A stretch of 64,000 nt of DNA from Kryptolebias marmoratus (GCF_001649575.2 NC_051445.1:30299418-30363417); one strand, 5' to 3'; shown: positions 1-10,720, counted from the stretch's first letter. Program-made: numbers and translations. Notes: a model not told the origin generated them from the sequence alone.

Positions 1-155
1 ATGCAGGCCCATCAAGTTCTCCCACACTAGGGTCCACGCCCACTGTGCTCTGGTATGCAGTCATCTTTTTCCTGCAAAGTTGGAAGCATGACATTTTTCA
101 AAATGTCTTGGTATGCTGAAGCATTAAGAATTCCTTTTCACAGGAACTAAGCGAC
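1..155 (-). mobile_element. Tc1/mariner transposase fragment
   Basis: Read on the minus strand, this stretch resembles the part of fish Tc1-like transposase genes that encodes the 'N-A-S/Q-x-Y' and 'LP-x-L' region and then jumps to the 'EELDWPA' region near the third catalytic acidic residue. Visible short matches are the nucleotide phrases for 'CEKELLMLQHTK' and 'GELDGPA'. Intervening codons are missing or changed, the frame is not maintained, and the piece is cut by the window edge. It is therefore a dead scrap of a cut-and-paste transposon. No terminal inverted repeat is visible here. The assignment rests on remembered family sequence. Confidence 0.5.
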
Positions 156-299
156 TAAAAACTCATGAAAACAACCCCACACCATAATCCTAACAATCCT
201 AACAATCCTAACAAATAATAATACTAACAAAAGGCACCCACCCTAAATGGTTGACCCAAGTCACACAACACAGTCAACATACTCACACAGTAATCACAA

Positions 300-830
300 T
301 GGAAGGGGTTGAACTACCAGAAGGCAACATTGCAGATGTCCAGGACAGCTACAAGTACCTTGGAATCCTGCTGGATGAGGTCACAAGGAAGTAAGTAACA
401 ACCAGATACCTACAGAGAGTAAGGCAGGTCCTGAAGAGCCAACTAAAAAGGTAAGAACAAAGTTCCATCAACACTGAGCCAGTCATCAGATACCCTGTTG
501 GTAAAGTAACCTGGCCAAAGGAGGAAATAGAAGCAACTGACATCAGGACACAAAAGCTCCTCACAATGCACGGAGGGTTTCACCCTAAGTCCAGCACTCT
601 GAGACTGTACACTAAGAGAAAGTACATCAAGAAGAAAGCCTCCAATGATGATCTGTCAAATGAATATCTCAGGCAGCAGAAACCCAATGTGGAAGAGGAG
701 AAAGAGGAACCCTCATGGAAAGACAAGCCCCTGCACGGCATGTACCACCGGCAGATTGAGGAAGTGGCTGATATCAACAATACCTACCAGTGGCTAGAAA
801 GGGCTAGACTGAAGGACGTGCCCGGAACAC
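300..830 (+). mobile_element. R4/R2-type LINE fragment (after the RT domain)
   Basis: The plus strand encodes a broken reading frame with 'QDSYKYLGILLDEVTRK' near 335-390, a typical segment just after the RT palm of non-LTR elements. After two stops an open stretch at 566-874 follows, with 'LHGMYHRQIEEVADINNTY' near 736-790. The same phrase recurs in the minus-strand element at 38.7-39.7 kb, so both belong to one family. The downstream CCHC and PD-D/E endonuclease part expected for site-specific-endonuclease LINEs (R2/R4/Dong/Rex6 group) is missing here, because at about 815 the sequence switches to a Rex3 copy in the opposite orientation. Clade assignment is from memory and moderate; the LINE nature is clear. 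Confidence 0.6.
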
Positions 831-1146
831 CTCACCAGGGAGGCGTCCAGGAGGCATTCCAACCAGATGCCTGAGCCACCTCAACTGGCTCCTCTCGACG
901 TGGAGAAGCAGCGGCTCTACTCTGAGTCCATACCGGATGACCGAGCTTCTTACCCTATCTCTAAGGGAGAGCCCAGACACCCTGTGGAGAAAACTCATTT
1001 CAGCCACTTGTATTCGCGATCTTGTTCTTTCGGTCCCTACCCAAAGCCTGTGACCATAGATGATGGTAGGAACGTAAATTGACCAGTAAATCGAGAGCTT
1101 TGCCTTTTGACTTAGCTCTCTCTTCACCACGACAGACTGGTAAAAT

Positions 1147-1217
1147 GGAAAAATGGACAGGCGGATTGGTGCCCGCTTCACTACAGACGCTGCACCAATC
1201 CACCTGTCCATTTTTCC
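1147..1217. repeat. 26-bp inverted repeat inside Rex3
   Basis: Arms 1147-1172 and 1192-1217 are reverse complements at 25 of 26 positions, separated by 19 bases. The Rex3 protein has only one such segment ('KMDRxIG'), so the second arm is an extra inverted copy of local sequence, as a template switch would leave. Confidence 0.85.
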
Positions 1218-1713
1218 CTCATTCGTGAACAAGACTCCGAGATACTTAAACTCCTCCACTTGGGGCAGGACATCTTCCCTGACCTGGAGAAGGCACTCTA
1301 CCCTTTTCCGGCTCAAGACCATGGCCTCGGATTTGGAGGCACTGATCCTCATCCCAGCTGCTTCGCACTCGGCTGCGAACCGCTCCAGTGAAAGCTGTAG
1401 ATCATGGCCTGATGAAGCCAACAGGACCATATCATCTGCAAAAAGCAGAGACGCAATCATAAGGCCACCAAAACGGATCCCCTCAACACCTTGGCTGCGC
1501 CTAGAAATTCTGTCCATAAACATTATGAACAGAATCGGTGACAAAGGGCAACCTTGGCGGAGTCCAACTCTCACTGGAAACGAATCAGACTTACTACCGG
1601 CAATGCGGACCAAGATCTGACACCAGTCATATAGGGACCTAACAGCCCATATCAAAGGGCCCGGTACCCCATACTCCTGGAGTACCCCCCACAGGATTCC
1701 CCGAGGGACATGG

Positions 1714-1743
1714 NNNNNNNNNNNNNNNNNNNNNNNNNNNNNN
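1714..1743. other. assembly gap (30 N)
   Basis: A run of 30 undetermined bases inside the Rex3 RT region. The reading frame happens to remain open across it, but the true length is unknown. Confidence 1.
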
Positions 1744-2285
1744 GGTCGAACGCCTTCTCCAAGTCCACAAAACACATGTAGACTGGTTGGGCGAACTCCC
1801 ATGCACCCTCAAGGACCCTGCTGAGGGTATAGAGCTGGTCCAGTGTTCCACGTCCAGGACGAAAACCACACTGCTCTTCCTAAATCCGAGGTTCGACTAT
1901 CCGACAGACCCTCCTCTCCAGAACCCCCGAATAGACCTTATCAGGCAGGCTTAAGAGTGTGATCCCTCTGTAATTGGAACACACTCTCCGGTCCCCCTTT
2001 TTTTGGACCACCACCCCGGTCTGCCAATCCAGGGGAACTGCCCCCGATGTCCAAGCAATCTTGCAGAGTCGCGTTAACCAACACAACCCTACAACATCCA
2101 TAGCCGTAAGGAACTCTGGGCAAATCTCATCCACCCCGGAGCCTTGCCATCAAGGAGCTTTTTAACCACCTCGGTGACCTCAGCACTGGAGATTGACCTC
2201 AGCACTGGAGATTGGAGAGCCCGACCCAAAGTCTCCAGGCTCCGCCTCCTCAATGGAAGACGTGCTGGTGGGATTGAGGAGGTTT

Positions 2286-2289
<4 letters not shown>

Positions 2290-2337
<48 letters not shown>
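2290..2337. repeat. (TA)n microsatellite
   Basis: About 24 perfect TA units, immediately outside the 5' side of the Rex3 copy, followed by a second short AT-rich tract to about 2370. Any reading frame across it is an artefact of the repeat. Confidence 0.98.
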
Positions 2338-2341
<4 letters not shown>

Positions 2342-2370
2342 ACAAAAATTTATATATATATATTTATTTA

Positions 2371-3361
2371 TATTTGAAATCTAAAATTTTCACATTGTTA
2401 GTGCCCCCTAGATGTTGGTAATTATGAACTACTCAGGAGGGCAAACTGGACCAATGGGTTGAATTTAAAGTGTATAGATCTTAAAACAGGTAAGTTATAG
2501 ACATTTATACAGTTATAGACAAAAACGTCAACCATATTAGGAGGACCACCTATAGGCTGATACATGTAGTTTTTTTTTTGTTTTTTTTTACAGTTATAGA
2601 GCAGTCAGCATACTTTCTTTTTCTTATGAGAAACAAAATATACTATAACTAGAGAGAGGACTGGAAGCTAGACACTGATGACACCATTGATGAGTGACCC
2701 CCACTAGGCTGGGTGCTGTCTAAGTTTTTGGTTCCACCCCTCTATGAGAATGAATGGGACACTGTCCTGACTAAAAAATTAAAAGACTTCAGATAATCTT
2801 TTTCAGCTGTGATTTTTGTTGATTCACATATCTCCTACCTTGCTGTTGTATGTTTAAATGTGCATTTCTAAAATATGTTTGTGTTGAGTTACTTATTAGA
2901 TGTTAATTAAAGTTTCATGTTACACCATGATTAACAGTGTGATAGCCTATTGGCGAGTTGGGAGGGTGTGTAGACAGGACTTTTACATTGAGGGTATACA
3001 GCTCCACATTCCAAGTGCACAGACTCTGGCCCCAAAAATACAACATAGTGGGACCCAAAAAAAACCCTGACATTTTGGCTTCAATTTTTAGCAATGGGAA
3101 GAAGTGGAGACACTCTGTTATCTTTATTAATATTGACACAGAAGAATTGATAATAACAGATTACATGCTTGCATATGTGCTGCAGATGCTAGTTTCTCAG
3201 CAAAACCCACTTATACTGTATTACTTCAATAACACTTGTAGATCATTTGAGAAACTATTATTTTGTCCTACAGCATTTGCCGAATGGATTGTATGCATGT
3301 TACATCACTACCTATGATGCTGGTGGATGCTATTTGTTAGCTGCAGCATATGTCATTAATG
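2371..3361. other. AT-rich intergenic stretch, no gene seen
   Basis: No convincing coding signal. Short open frames (for example 2958-3317) show no recognisable motif. Poly-T tracts at about 2570-2592 and mixed AT-rich sequence dominate. This is the left flank of the gypsy element that starts near 3362. Confidence 0.6.
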
Positions 3362-3432
3362 ATTCATCTGAGATGCCTCACAGTTGTCTGTCTTTCTTTT
3401 ATTACAATGCTACCATAGACCAAGCATTTACA
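3362..3432 (+). repeat. 5' copy of 71-bp gypsy terminal direct repeat
   Basis: This 71-bp stretch recurs at 9417-9487 with only a few differences. It ends in CA directly before the primer-binding-site candidate, as an LTR 3' end should. Whether it is a full short LTR or the surviving end of a longer one is unresolved. Confidence 0.8.
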
Positions 3433-3450
3433 TGGTGTCAGAAGGGATTC
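3433..3450 (+). promoter_or_regulatory. candidate tRNA primer-binding site of the gypsy element
   Basis: The 18 bases TGGTGTCAGAAGGGATTC start exactly at the end of the 5' terminal repeat and begin with the TGG that pairs with a tRNA 3' CCA end. I do not assign the tRNA. Confidence 0.6.
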
Positions 3451-3616
3451 TATACCTGTCACTCATAAGACTTTTTTTTCTCTTTCGTCTTTTTTTTCTG
3501 CTCTTCCAACTGATTTATTTCTGCCCTGCATCGTCACTCTACACCGGCTAGCTGAAACGCACATGCTCTGAAGATAATGGCGGATGGTTTTCAGAGACCT
3601 GATCCTGTAGTTTTCA

Positions 3617-4437
3617 ATGAGAATTTGGCCGAAAACTGGTGAATTTTTGAATGGTAGTATGACATTTTTATTGCTGCTGCACATCATGACAAGCCTGCCA
3701 ATACGAGAGCTTATATTCTTCTCAACATCATGGATCCGGACGCCATCAAGCGGGAGCGCTCAATTGTTTATGCTGCAGCTGTACTTGGTGAGGACGGAGC
3801 TGTCATCACACCAGCAGAGTCAAAGGAGGATCTTGACTGTTCGAAATGGAAATTCCATGAAATTTGCAACCCTTGATGCAAAAGAACGATGGAGCGACAC
3901 AAGTTTCATTCAAGAAATCAAAGACAGGGTGAGAACATTGATTCTTTTATCAGCGATTTGAATTTTGTTGAGTTTACTGATGAACTGATCTGCAACAGAA
4001 TAGTTTGTGGCATCTCAAGTGACTATCTCAGAAAGGCTTTATTAAGAGACAGTGATTTAACTCTAATAAAAGCTGTTTTGATCTGCCACATTCACGAAAT
4101 GACAGAGGAGGGAGGCAAAACATTAGCTTGCAAAGCTAACACAGTTGATGCTGTAAAATACTCCTTCGGCAAACAGCAACAACGACCTAAGCCCCAGCCA
4201 CATATTATAACTGACTGCAGTAATTGCGGAGGCTCTCACATTGTAAAAAGAGAAAAATGCCCAGCATTCGGACAGCAGTGCCGTAAATGCAGGAAAATGA
4301 ATCATTACAAAAACTGCTGCAAAGGCAAACCTCCAAATCCAGCCAAAAAGACGTACAGACAGTCAGAATACGAAGGTGCCATTGAGCAGCCAACTGTAGA
4401 TGACACTTTCGATGTGGTGTTGTGTAATTTTCTTTAA
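3617..4437 (+). pseudogene. gypsy gag with two zinc knuckles
   Basis: Two overlapping frames (3617-3961 and 3889-4437) together look like a small gag, so a frameshift lies near 3890-3960. The second frame contains a cysteine/histidine cluster of the nucleocapsid type: 'CSNCGGSHIVKREKCP' followed by 'CRKCRKMNHYKNCC', with spacing close to CX2C...H...C. In Ty3/gypsy elements this domain binds the element RNA during particle assembly. The frame closes at 4437, after which about 300 bases of non-coding sequence intervene before the protease. The context (after the PBS, before protease) supports the call. Confidence 0.75.
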
Positions 4438-4764
4438 AAAAGAGGACAACAAAGAGTTTTCTCTTAGGATAATTTATTTAAGGTATATAGCCGAGAATCA
4501 CTAAGCTGAGGTGAGTCAGCCGAGTGAGTCTGACAAAAGAACAAAAGTCCCCCCTTTAAATACTCAGCTCTACACACTCCGTAACTTTCCATAGGATGAG
4601 GAGGGGTCTGGAATCTGGGTAGAGATCAGGTAACTGCTTCCTACACCCCACAGCTCTATAAGATAAGGAGTGCTCCTTCACTAAAACATGGTGTCATAAA
4701 TGCTTCTGTACTTTTCCATTCAAACAGTTAAACACAGCTTTAATTTATATGCCGCAGTGAATCA

Positions 4765-5220
4765 TTGAAGCACTTTTTATTCCCATTACAGTGGACGGCA
4801 TTGAGGTTGACAGCTTCGCACAGAAAGCCGAGATTAAGCAGGAAGGTTATGTCACCATCCACATTAATGGTAAATTTTAAAGTCGACATGGGAGCAAAAT
4901 GCAACATGCTATCCCGCCACACATTTAAAAGAGTGACAAACGGGGAGCAACTTACCAACCATGGAGATCCACCCAACCTAGTTGCATTTGGTGGCAACAG
5001 GATTCAAACTAGCGGCCTGGTCACACTGCCATGTGATTTCAAAGACCAGCATCATCCACATCCATTCTTCATAGTAGACAAGGATGTACAACCTTTATTT
5101 GGTTTTCAAGCATGCGTAGCATGGAAATCGTCAGACTCAGTCCTGAAGTTCATCAAGTTGATGCAGAGAGCAAAAATACCTTCAAAAATAAAGTCATCTC
5201 ACAATACAAAGATTTATTAA
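4765..5220 (+). pseudogene. gypsy aspartic protease domain
   Basis: An open frame of about 150 codons contains 'VNFKVDMGAKCNMLS', which aligns with the retropepsin active site where D-T/S-G-A is expected; here the residue after the catalytic Asp is Met, which would be expected to impair the flap-facing site. 'LFGFQACV' near 5095-5115 fits the end of the domain. The 5' end abuts unrecognised DNA and the frame runs out at 5220, where the RT-linker frame (5112-5360) takes over. This is the expected position of PR between gag and RT. Confidence 0.7.
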
Positions 5221-5842
5221 GTGATGAACTGGGAGAACTTCCTGTAACATACTTCATGACATTAAACCCAGATGTGACACCTGTTGAGAGACCAGCACAC
5301 CGCATACCTGTAGCAATGCAAGACAGAGTTAAAGGTGAACTCAAACGGATGGAAACATAGGAGTAATAACACCAGTCACAGAGCCCACTGACTGGGTTTC
5401 CTCACTGGTTGTGGCGCACAAAAAGGACAAACAAGAAATCAGGCTCTGCATAAACCCCACAGACCTCAACATGGCCTTAAAATGCCCTCACCATCCCATG
5501 AGGAGCATGAAGGAAATACCTGCAAAGATGTCAGGAGCAACTGTGATTTCTGTGCTAGATGCAAAAAATTCATTCTGGCAGATGTGTCTCAACAGAAATT
5601 CATCACTACTGACCACATTTAGCACCCCTTTTGGTCGGTACAGATTACTGCGGATGCCCTTTGGAATTAACTCTGCGAGCTAAGTTTTCCAGTGATCCAT
5701 GGAACAGCTGTTTACTGGGCCTCTCTGTTCCGTCATTGTGGATGACATCATTATTGGTGGTCGCGACCTGGCCGACCACGACGCAAACTTCAGCAAAGTA
5801 CTGGAGCATGCCAGGCAAGTTAACCTGAAACTAAATCCACAC
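5220..5842 (+). pseudogene. gypsy reverse transcriptase, N-terminal and palm part
   Basis: Overlapping frames at 5112-5360, 5411-5683 and 5699-5893 carry RT motifs in order: 'EPTDWVSSLVV' (5380s), 'IRLCINPTDLN', 'VLDAKNSFWQM' (first catalytic Asp in the motif A position), 'FSTPFGRYRLLRMPFG', then 'VIVDDIII' (motif C; the usual Y/F-x-DD is V-D-D here). At least two frameshifts and a stop near 5358 break it. The RT is then cut at 5842 by the hAT insertion and resumes at 6949. Confidence 0.85.
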
Positions 5843-6940
5843 CAGGGGTGGAAATTAGCACCCGCCACCCGCCAAATGCGGGTAAATATTTGAAGTGGCG
5901 GGTGAATTTGATCAACACACACGCCACTGTGGCGGGTTGGCAATTTGAACAGAAAAGGTGTTATTTGTCCTCCTGACATATAGGGGGAAGTAATGTGCTC
6001 GAGTTGCTGCTGTTACATCGAGCTGCGTTCCCCCATCAGATACGGTTCCCCTGCGTCTCTGCGCGTTCATGTTCAACGCTCGTAACCGCCGCGCTGAGCT
6101 CGCGCTGCAAGGGAACTATGGAGACCGTGAAAGGTCAAACAACTTGTTTTGGCGAATTTAACCCACTGTTTTGCTAGCGTGATAGACAGACAGACAGACT
6201 CTGTTATGGACAATATAGACAATGTGTGGACAAAAGCAATTAATAATTAAAATAAATAATGACTTATCTATTAACAGAATTGTTTAGAGGGGCAAATATC
6301 TCTCATTAAAAAAACAAAAAAACATCATTCTTTTAATAATAAAATGTGCTAATATTATCATAATACAGAGGAATAAACACAGTTAAGGACTTTTTGGTAA
6401 ATTATTTTTGTCCCATGTTTTAGAGGGGGAACTGATTATTTCAGACAGCTGAAATATGTGGTTCCCCCCTGGTAACTTTTGCAAACAAAGAACAACAAAT
6501 GTCTCCAAATTCAGAGGACTTATTGTCCGTGATGAGAGGAATAAACACAGTTAAAGACTTGTTGGTAAATTAACTGGTTTTTATTGGAAAATTATTTATC
6601 TAAATAACATTCGACCCGAAAAAACCTGAGAAAACCCACTTAAAAATATTACAACAGTTCACTGCAAACCCATATGATGCACTCGATCCACTACAGATTA
6701 CATGCAGTCTGACACCAATTAGGTGTTGTGATGAGAAGCAATTTTCTTTTCTGTTTTTCAAGAGTAGTCAGCTTGTAGGGCACTGCAACTGCTTCCACTC
6801 GCGTCGATCATCATCATCATATGAAATAACTTTTTGTCACAACAAAAAATAGTGGCTGGTAAAATATTTGAGTGGCTGGTAAAAAATCTTGTCAACAAGC
6901 CACTATGGCTGGTGGACAAAATTTTTAATTTCCACCCCTG
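5843..6940. mobile_element. non-autonomous hAT transposon, copy 1
   Basis: The ends are terminal inverted repeats: CAGGGGTGGAAATT at the left and AATTTCCACCCCTG at the right. The flanks ATCCACAC (5835-5842 and 6941-6948) are a perfect 8-bp target-site duplication, the hallmark of hAT. No transposase frame is visible in its 1,098 bp. The ends carry 'sub-terminal' repeats built on TGGCGGGTG/TGGCTGGT words. It splits the gypsy RT gene between 'LKLNPH' and 'HKCKFQLS'. A second copy lies at 49311-51230. Confidence 0.93.
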
Positions 6941-8070
6941 ATCCACACAAATGCAAGTTTCAGTTGAGTGAAGTGCACTATGTTGGTCACACCTTTACAA
7001 GAGAAGGTCTCAAGGCTGATCCTGCAAAGACCACAGCCATCACCAACATGCCTGTCCTGACCGACATCACCTCGCTGCAACATTTCCTCGGCATTGCTAA
7101 TTACCTTGCCAAGTACTTTCACAATTTCAGCGACACCGCAGACCCCCTGAGGAAATTGACCCACAAGGATACTGCGTGGTGCTGGCTTCCCCAACATCAA
7201 ACAGCTGTCAACCGTCTCAAATCCTGCCTGACCAGCACACCTGTCCTTGCTTACTACAGTGTTGCTGAGCCTGTCACCTTAACCTGCGATGCATCCTGTT
7301 TTGGTCTAGGACCTGCCTGCATGCAAAGTGGCAAACCCATCGCTTTTGCATCACGTGTTCTGACGGACACAGAGACATGGTATGCTCAGATTGAAAAGGA
7401 GCAGCTTGCTGTCGTGCTTGCGTGTACCAAGTTCAGAGATTATGTCTACGGAAAGCAAGTCATTGTGGAAACAGACCATCAGTCTCTGGTCAGCATCCTA
7501 AAAAAGCCAATTCACACTGTGCCGGCCAGTCTCCAGAGGATGCTTCTCAGACTGCAGAGCTATGATATCAGCTTGGTGTACAAAAGAGGGAAACAGATGT
7601 TGTTGGGTTTTTTTAGTGTTACCAGCCTTTGTGTGCAAAACTGTCTACGTGACACAACTGAATGTCAGAGGGTTTAATGCAGTTCAAGGTAACTCGCACA
7701 GCAGCGTCAGCTTCTGGTGCCCTAAAATCTCTGTGTTATGGTTAAAATGTCTTCTGCCCCAGCTATGTGTTATCATTTGTTTACACTATGGACTAGACTG
7801 GCTCTGACTGGCTCACTCCACACCCTTTGCTTTTTCTTAATAAAAAATTATAGCTCATGCTATAGGTCAGAGCTTCCCGGACAGGCAACGCTATTAGTTG
7901 CTGCCGAGGAACTTCTCGTTTTGCAAAAGTTATCAAAAATAAACAATGCTCTCTGTGTGGTTTCTCTCAGGTTAAGGGAAGTTTCACCCTAACAGATGTA
8001 CTTTGCTGACACATTATCAAGAGCTCCAAACCCATACACCCTGCAGAATGAAGATGAAATCTTCAACATC
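6941..8070 (+). pseudogene. gypsy RT C-terminal end and RNase H (interrupted by solo LTR)
   Basis: From 6949 the frame reads 'VHYVGHTFTREGLKADP' (RT thumb/connection), 'LQHFLGIANYLAKYF', then RNase H with 'TLTCDASCFGLG' (first catalytic Asp), 'FASRVLTDTETWYAQIEKE' (catalytic Glu) and 'VETDHQSLV' (third acidic residue). At 7600 an LTR interrupts it; after 7999 the frame phrase for 'LADTLSRA'-type sequence is recognisable, followed by the linker to integrase. RT-RNase H is one polyprotein region in Ty3/gypsy elements, copying the RNA and removing it from the hybrid. Confidence 0.88.
7601..7994 (+). mobile_element. solo LTR inside the gypsy RNase H
   Basis: The segment starts TGTTGGGTTTTT and ends CACCCTAACA, with the 5-bp duplication GATGT at 7596-7600 and 7995-7999. 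Its start resembles, base for base over stretches, the start of the retroviral LTR at 32408-32903 and of the LTR at 58350-58707 (all read in LTR sense): the shared word ACCAGCCTTTGTG is followed by a CTACGTG word. It is therefore a solo LTR of the same or a related endogenous retrovirus family, formed by LTR-LTR recombination after insertion. Confidence 0.88.
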
Positions 8071-8129
8071 ATGGTGGTGAGCTATATTTCTGCAGCCCGA
8101 CTGCAAGAACTCAGGGAACACACAGCGAC

Positions 8130-9416
8130 TGTGTGCTAAAAGTGCTCGCTGTCGTCATTCAGAAAGGATGGCCAAAAAAAGAGAGGCAACTGGAGCTTGC
8201 TCTACATCCGTTTTTTTCCCTACAGAGACAAACTAATTGTGGAAAATGGCATGAAAGGTCAGAAAGCTGTTATTCCACAATCTCTGCACAAAAACTACAC
8301 CAGTATTGTACATAAAGGACACCCAAATATCGAAGCAACAAAACTGTGTGCAAAAGGCATTTTCTACTGGCCCACATTATCCAATGACATCACAAGAGAG
8401 ATCCTGCCGTGTGCTGTCTGCAATAGCACCAAATCTCACCAGCAAAAGGAACCTCTGCACCCTCACCCGATTCCAGATCTACCATGATCAGTGATTGCTG
8501 CAGATATTTTCGATAGGCATGGTAAACACTACCAAGTCTTAGTTGATTCCTATTCTGGATGGTTCGAGGTTGAGGTTGACCTTCTTTGTGACATGACAAC
8601 TTCCACCATGATCTCAAAGCTCAAAAGACACATCTTTGTTCATGGCTCCCCCACACACTTCTCAGTGACAATGGCACACAGTACACCAGTCTGTAATTCA
8701 AACAGTTTGCACAGCGACTTTGTACTTATCACCAGCAGTCCTGGGTACCTACAATCTAAAGGACTTGCTGAACGAGATGTTCGCAGTGCAAGCAATTGAT
8801 GGAGAAATCACACAGAGATGGAACTGATGTTTTCCTCAACCTCCTTCACATCAGGAACATTCCCTGTGACTCTATATTGGGCTCTCCTGCTGAATGCCTG
8901 CTATCAAGTCAAACGCGTGCAGCTGTACCTGTGAGCAACACACTTCTCGCTCCATCTTCTCAGAACACACAGCTTATCAGCGCCCGACTACACAACAAAC
9001 GTCTCACACAGAAGCGTCACTATGACAGGACCAGCCACCATCTCCCAGGTTTGACAGAGGGACAGGTGGTACGGCTACAGACCTCCAGAAGTTACAACCA
9101 ACTTGCCCTGGGAAGGAGAAAAGCAGCGAGCCACGCTCTTACATCGTGCACTTTGATGGCAAGGACTACAGGAGAAATCGACGACACATCCTGCCTACCG
9201 CTGAACAACCTCCACCATGGCAACACACAGACGATACAGCTTTGATTACCAGTAACTCTCTTTCAGCAGTTTCTATACCTCCCACAGCAGCCATCAGAGA
9301 CTGCATACCCACAAATGTTATCTTCGTCAAAGAGACAGTTCCAGAACAGTCTGCTAGTCACAGCAAAGCCTTTTACATCACACGCTCAGGTCGAGTGTGT
9401 AGACCAAACCCTAAAT
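8130..9416 (+). pseudogene. gypsy integrase
   Basis: The frame 8197-8487 contains the HHCC zinc domain: 'GHPNIEATKLCAKGIFYWP' gives one His side and 'CAVCNSTK' the CXXC. After an in-frame stop (8486) the core follows: 'IAADIFDRHG' (first Asp of D,D-35-E), a frame-disturbed second Asp near 8665-8690, and 'GLAERDVRSA' (catalytic Glu). Frames 8796-9245 and 9146-9416 carry the C-terminal part with 'RSGRVCRPNPKYS'. Integrase lies after RNase H, the standard Ty3/gypsy order. Several frameshifts make it inactive. Confidence 0.85.
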
Positions 9417-9487
9417 ATTCATGTGAGATGCGTCACAGTTCTCTGTCTTTCTTTTATTACAATGCTACCATAGACCAAGCATTTACA
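9417..9487 (+). repeat. 3' copy of 71-bp gypsy terminal direct repeat
   Basis: Nearly identical to 3362-3432 and of the same length. It follows the integrase C-terminal coding sequence directly, without an obvious polypurine tract, so some 3' sequence may have been deleted. Confidence 0.8.
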
Positions 9488-9739
9488 ACACTGAATTCAA
9501 TAGAGAAAAGCAAAAACCCATTATTACAGCAAATAATCCAAGGTAAAAAAAATAAAGGTTTTATTACTTTAATGTACTTACAACAATACGAAAAACTACC
9601 TTGGAGTATTCGTTTAAAAAGTATGACTGATGGGAATATTTTTAACATGTATTTTTGGTCAGTGGAAAGAAACCAGAGCACCAGGAAAAAACTTGTGCAT
9701 GGGGATAACCAGGAAAAAACCCATGCATGGAGAGAACAT

Positions 9740-10720
9740 TAATTCTACCTTTATTTATTTATTTTTTGCTTTTTAACATAACGCCCAACCAGCCAACACA
9801 AACATGTGTAAGAACATGGCAAAAATGTAACATCCCCATTACAAAATCAAGACAAAAAACTCAAGTAAAGGAGAAACAATAAGTAAGATGAGAACGAAGG
9901 AAAAGAAAGACAATCTAAACCTAATATTAAAAAATATAACCACAAATGTTTACCTGTACATAGTTAACATTACGGCCTTCCTCCTACCACCTTTCTCACC
10001 ACAGACCTTATCTTATTGTAGAAAAGGAAACAAAAAAAAAACATTCTCATCTACTCACAAAGCTCTTAGTCCTTTCCATCTCATCATCCATGTTGTACTA
10101 GATTCATGTAGGGGGCCCATAATTCTATGAATAACTTCCCCTGATTGTTCAACCTGGAAATCAACTGTTCGTAACTGGCTGCTTTATCAATTTCTACCAA
10201 CCATTTTTTAACATGTGGTGTAACATTTTTTTCTTTTCAGTGTCTTAGGGCCATCTTGCACCCTGTGATAAGTGCTAATCTACACCATAATGTTTGTTTG
10301 AGTGTTAGCCCATATCCCTCTGTTACTATACCTAAAATACATAGAGCAGGGTTCAGAGTTAAATATATCCTGAGTAATTTGTTGATAAGTACTATTATAT
10401 TATCCCAAAGATTTTTTAACTTTTCACATTTGTACAACATATGTTAAAGTGTTCCCCTGCACTTCTCAGACCTCCAGCACAACTCAGAATCACAGAGCTT
10501 TAATCTTGCAAGTTTACAAGAGCCGAATAGAGTCAATGTAGAATTTTATATATAATTCGGCAGGTCTGTATTATCTAAATGTCTTATACCAGGATCCTGT
10601 TATTTCTTTCCATTTCTCAATAGTTATCTCATTCTGCAGATCTTCATCCCATACTCTCTTGAGACCCCCAAGTTTTGGTGAGTAAAACTGTCTCATGAAA
10701 CTGTACAATTTGGAAGCACC
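9740..10720 (-). mobile_element. L1/Tx1-clade LINE, 3' end
   Basis: The minus strand encodes the C-terminal tail of an L1/Tx1-type ORF2 product. The clearest part is the open frame 10237-10440 with 'CEKLKNLWDNII' and 'PALCILGI', the pattern seen after the cysteine-rich domain of fish Tx1/L1 elements. Upstream on the minus strand (10480-10700) there are readable pieces such as the translated 'GLKRVWDEDLQNEI'. Downstream to about 9740 lies AT-rich 3' UTR. Frameshifts and stops are common; the RT and endonuclease domains are absent, as expected from 5' truncation during target-primed reverse transcription. Confidence 0.72.

Larger units (their letters stand above)
815..2290 (-). mobile_element. 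Rex3 (RTE-clade) LINE copy 1, reverse-transcriptase part
   Basis: The minus strand encodes an RTE-clade reverse transcriptase: 'RQGCPLSPILF' (RT motif 4 region), the catalytic 'FADDMVLLA' and 'EEFKYLGVLF', ending in 'MPPGRLPGEVFRA'. The plus strand carries near-perfect sites for the two standard Rex3 PCR primers at about 1536-1556 and 2008-2027, spaced about 490 bp as expected for the Rex3 amplicon. The frame is broken in several places, the tail with GATG repeats is absent at this end, and 30 N lie at 1714-1743. A 20-bp unit is duplicated in tandem at about 2180-2215. The copy is truncated at both ends and inactive. Other copies lie at 34.97, 40.2 and 63.9 kb. Confidence 0.9.
3362..9487 (+). 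mobile_element. Ty3/gypsy retrotransposon, decayed, carrying two nested insertions
   Basis: One element is readable on the plus strand in standard Ty3/gypsy order: a 71-bp terminal direct repeat (3362-3432), a primer-binding-site candidate, gag with zinc knuckles, aspartic protease, RT, RNase H, integrase, then the second copy of the 71-bp repeat (9417-9487). It is split by a hAT element (5843-6940) and a solo LTR (7601-7994). Noncoding DNA at about 4440-4764 also separates gag from protease and is probably another insertion, though I could not define its ends. Stops and frameshifts occur in every domain, so it is inactive. The terminal repeats are far shorter than usual gypsy LTRs, so either the LTRs are truncated or this is an atypically short-LTR element. 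Confidence 0.88.
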
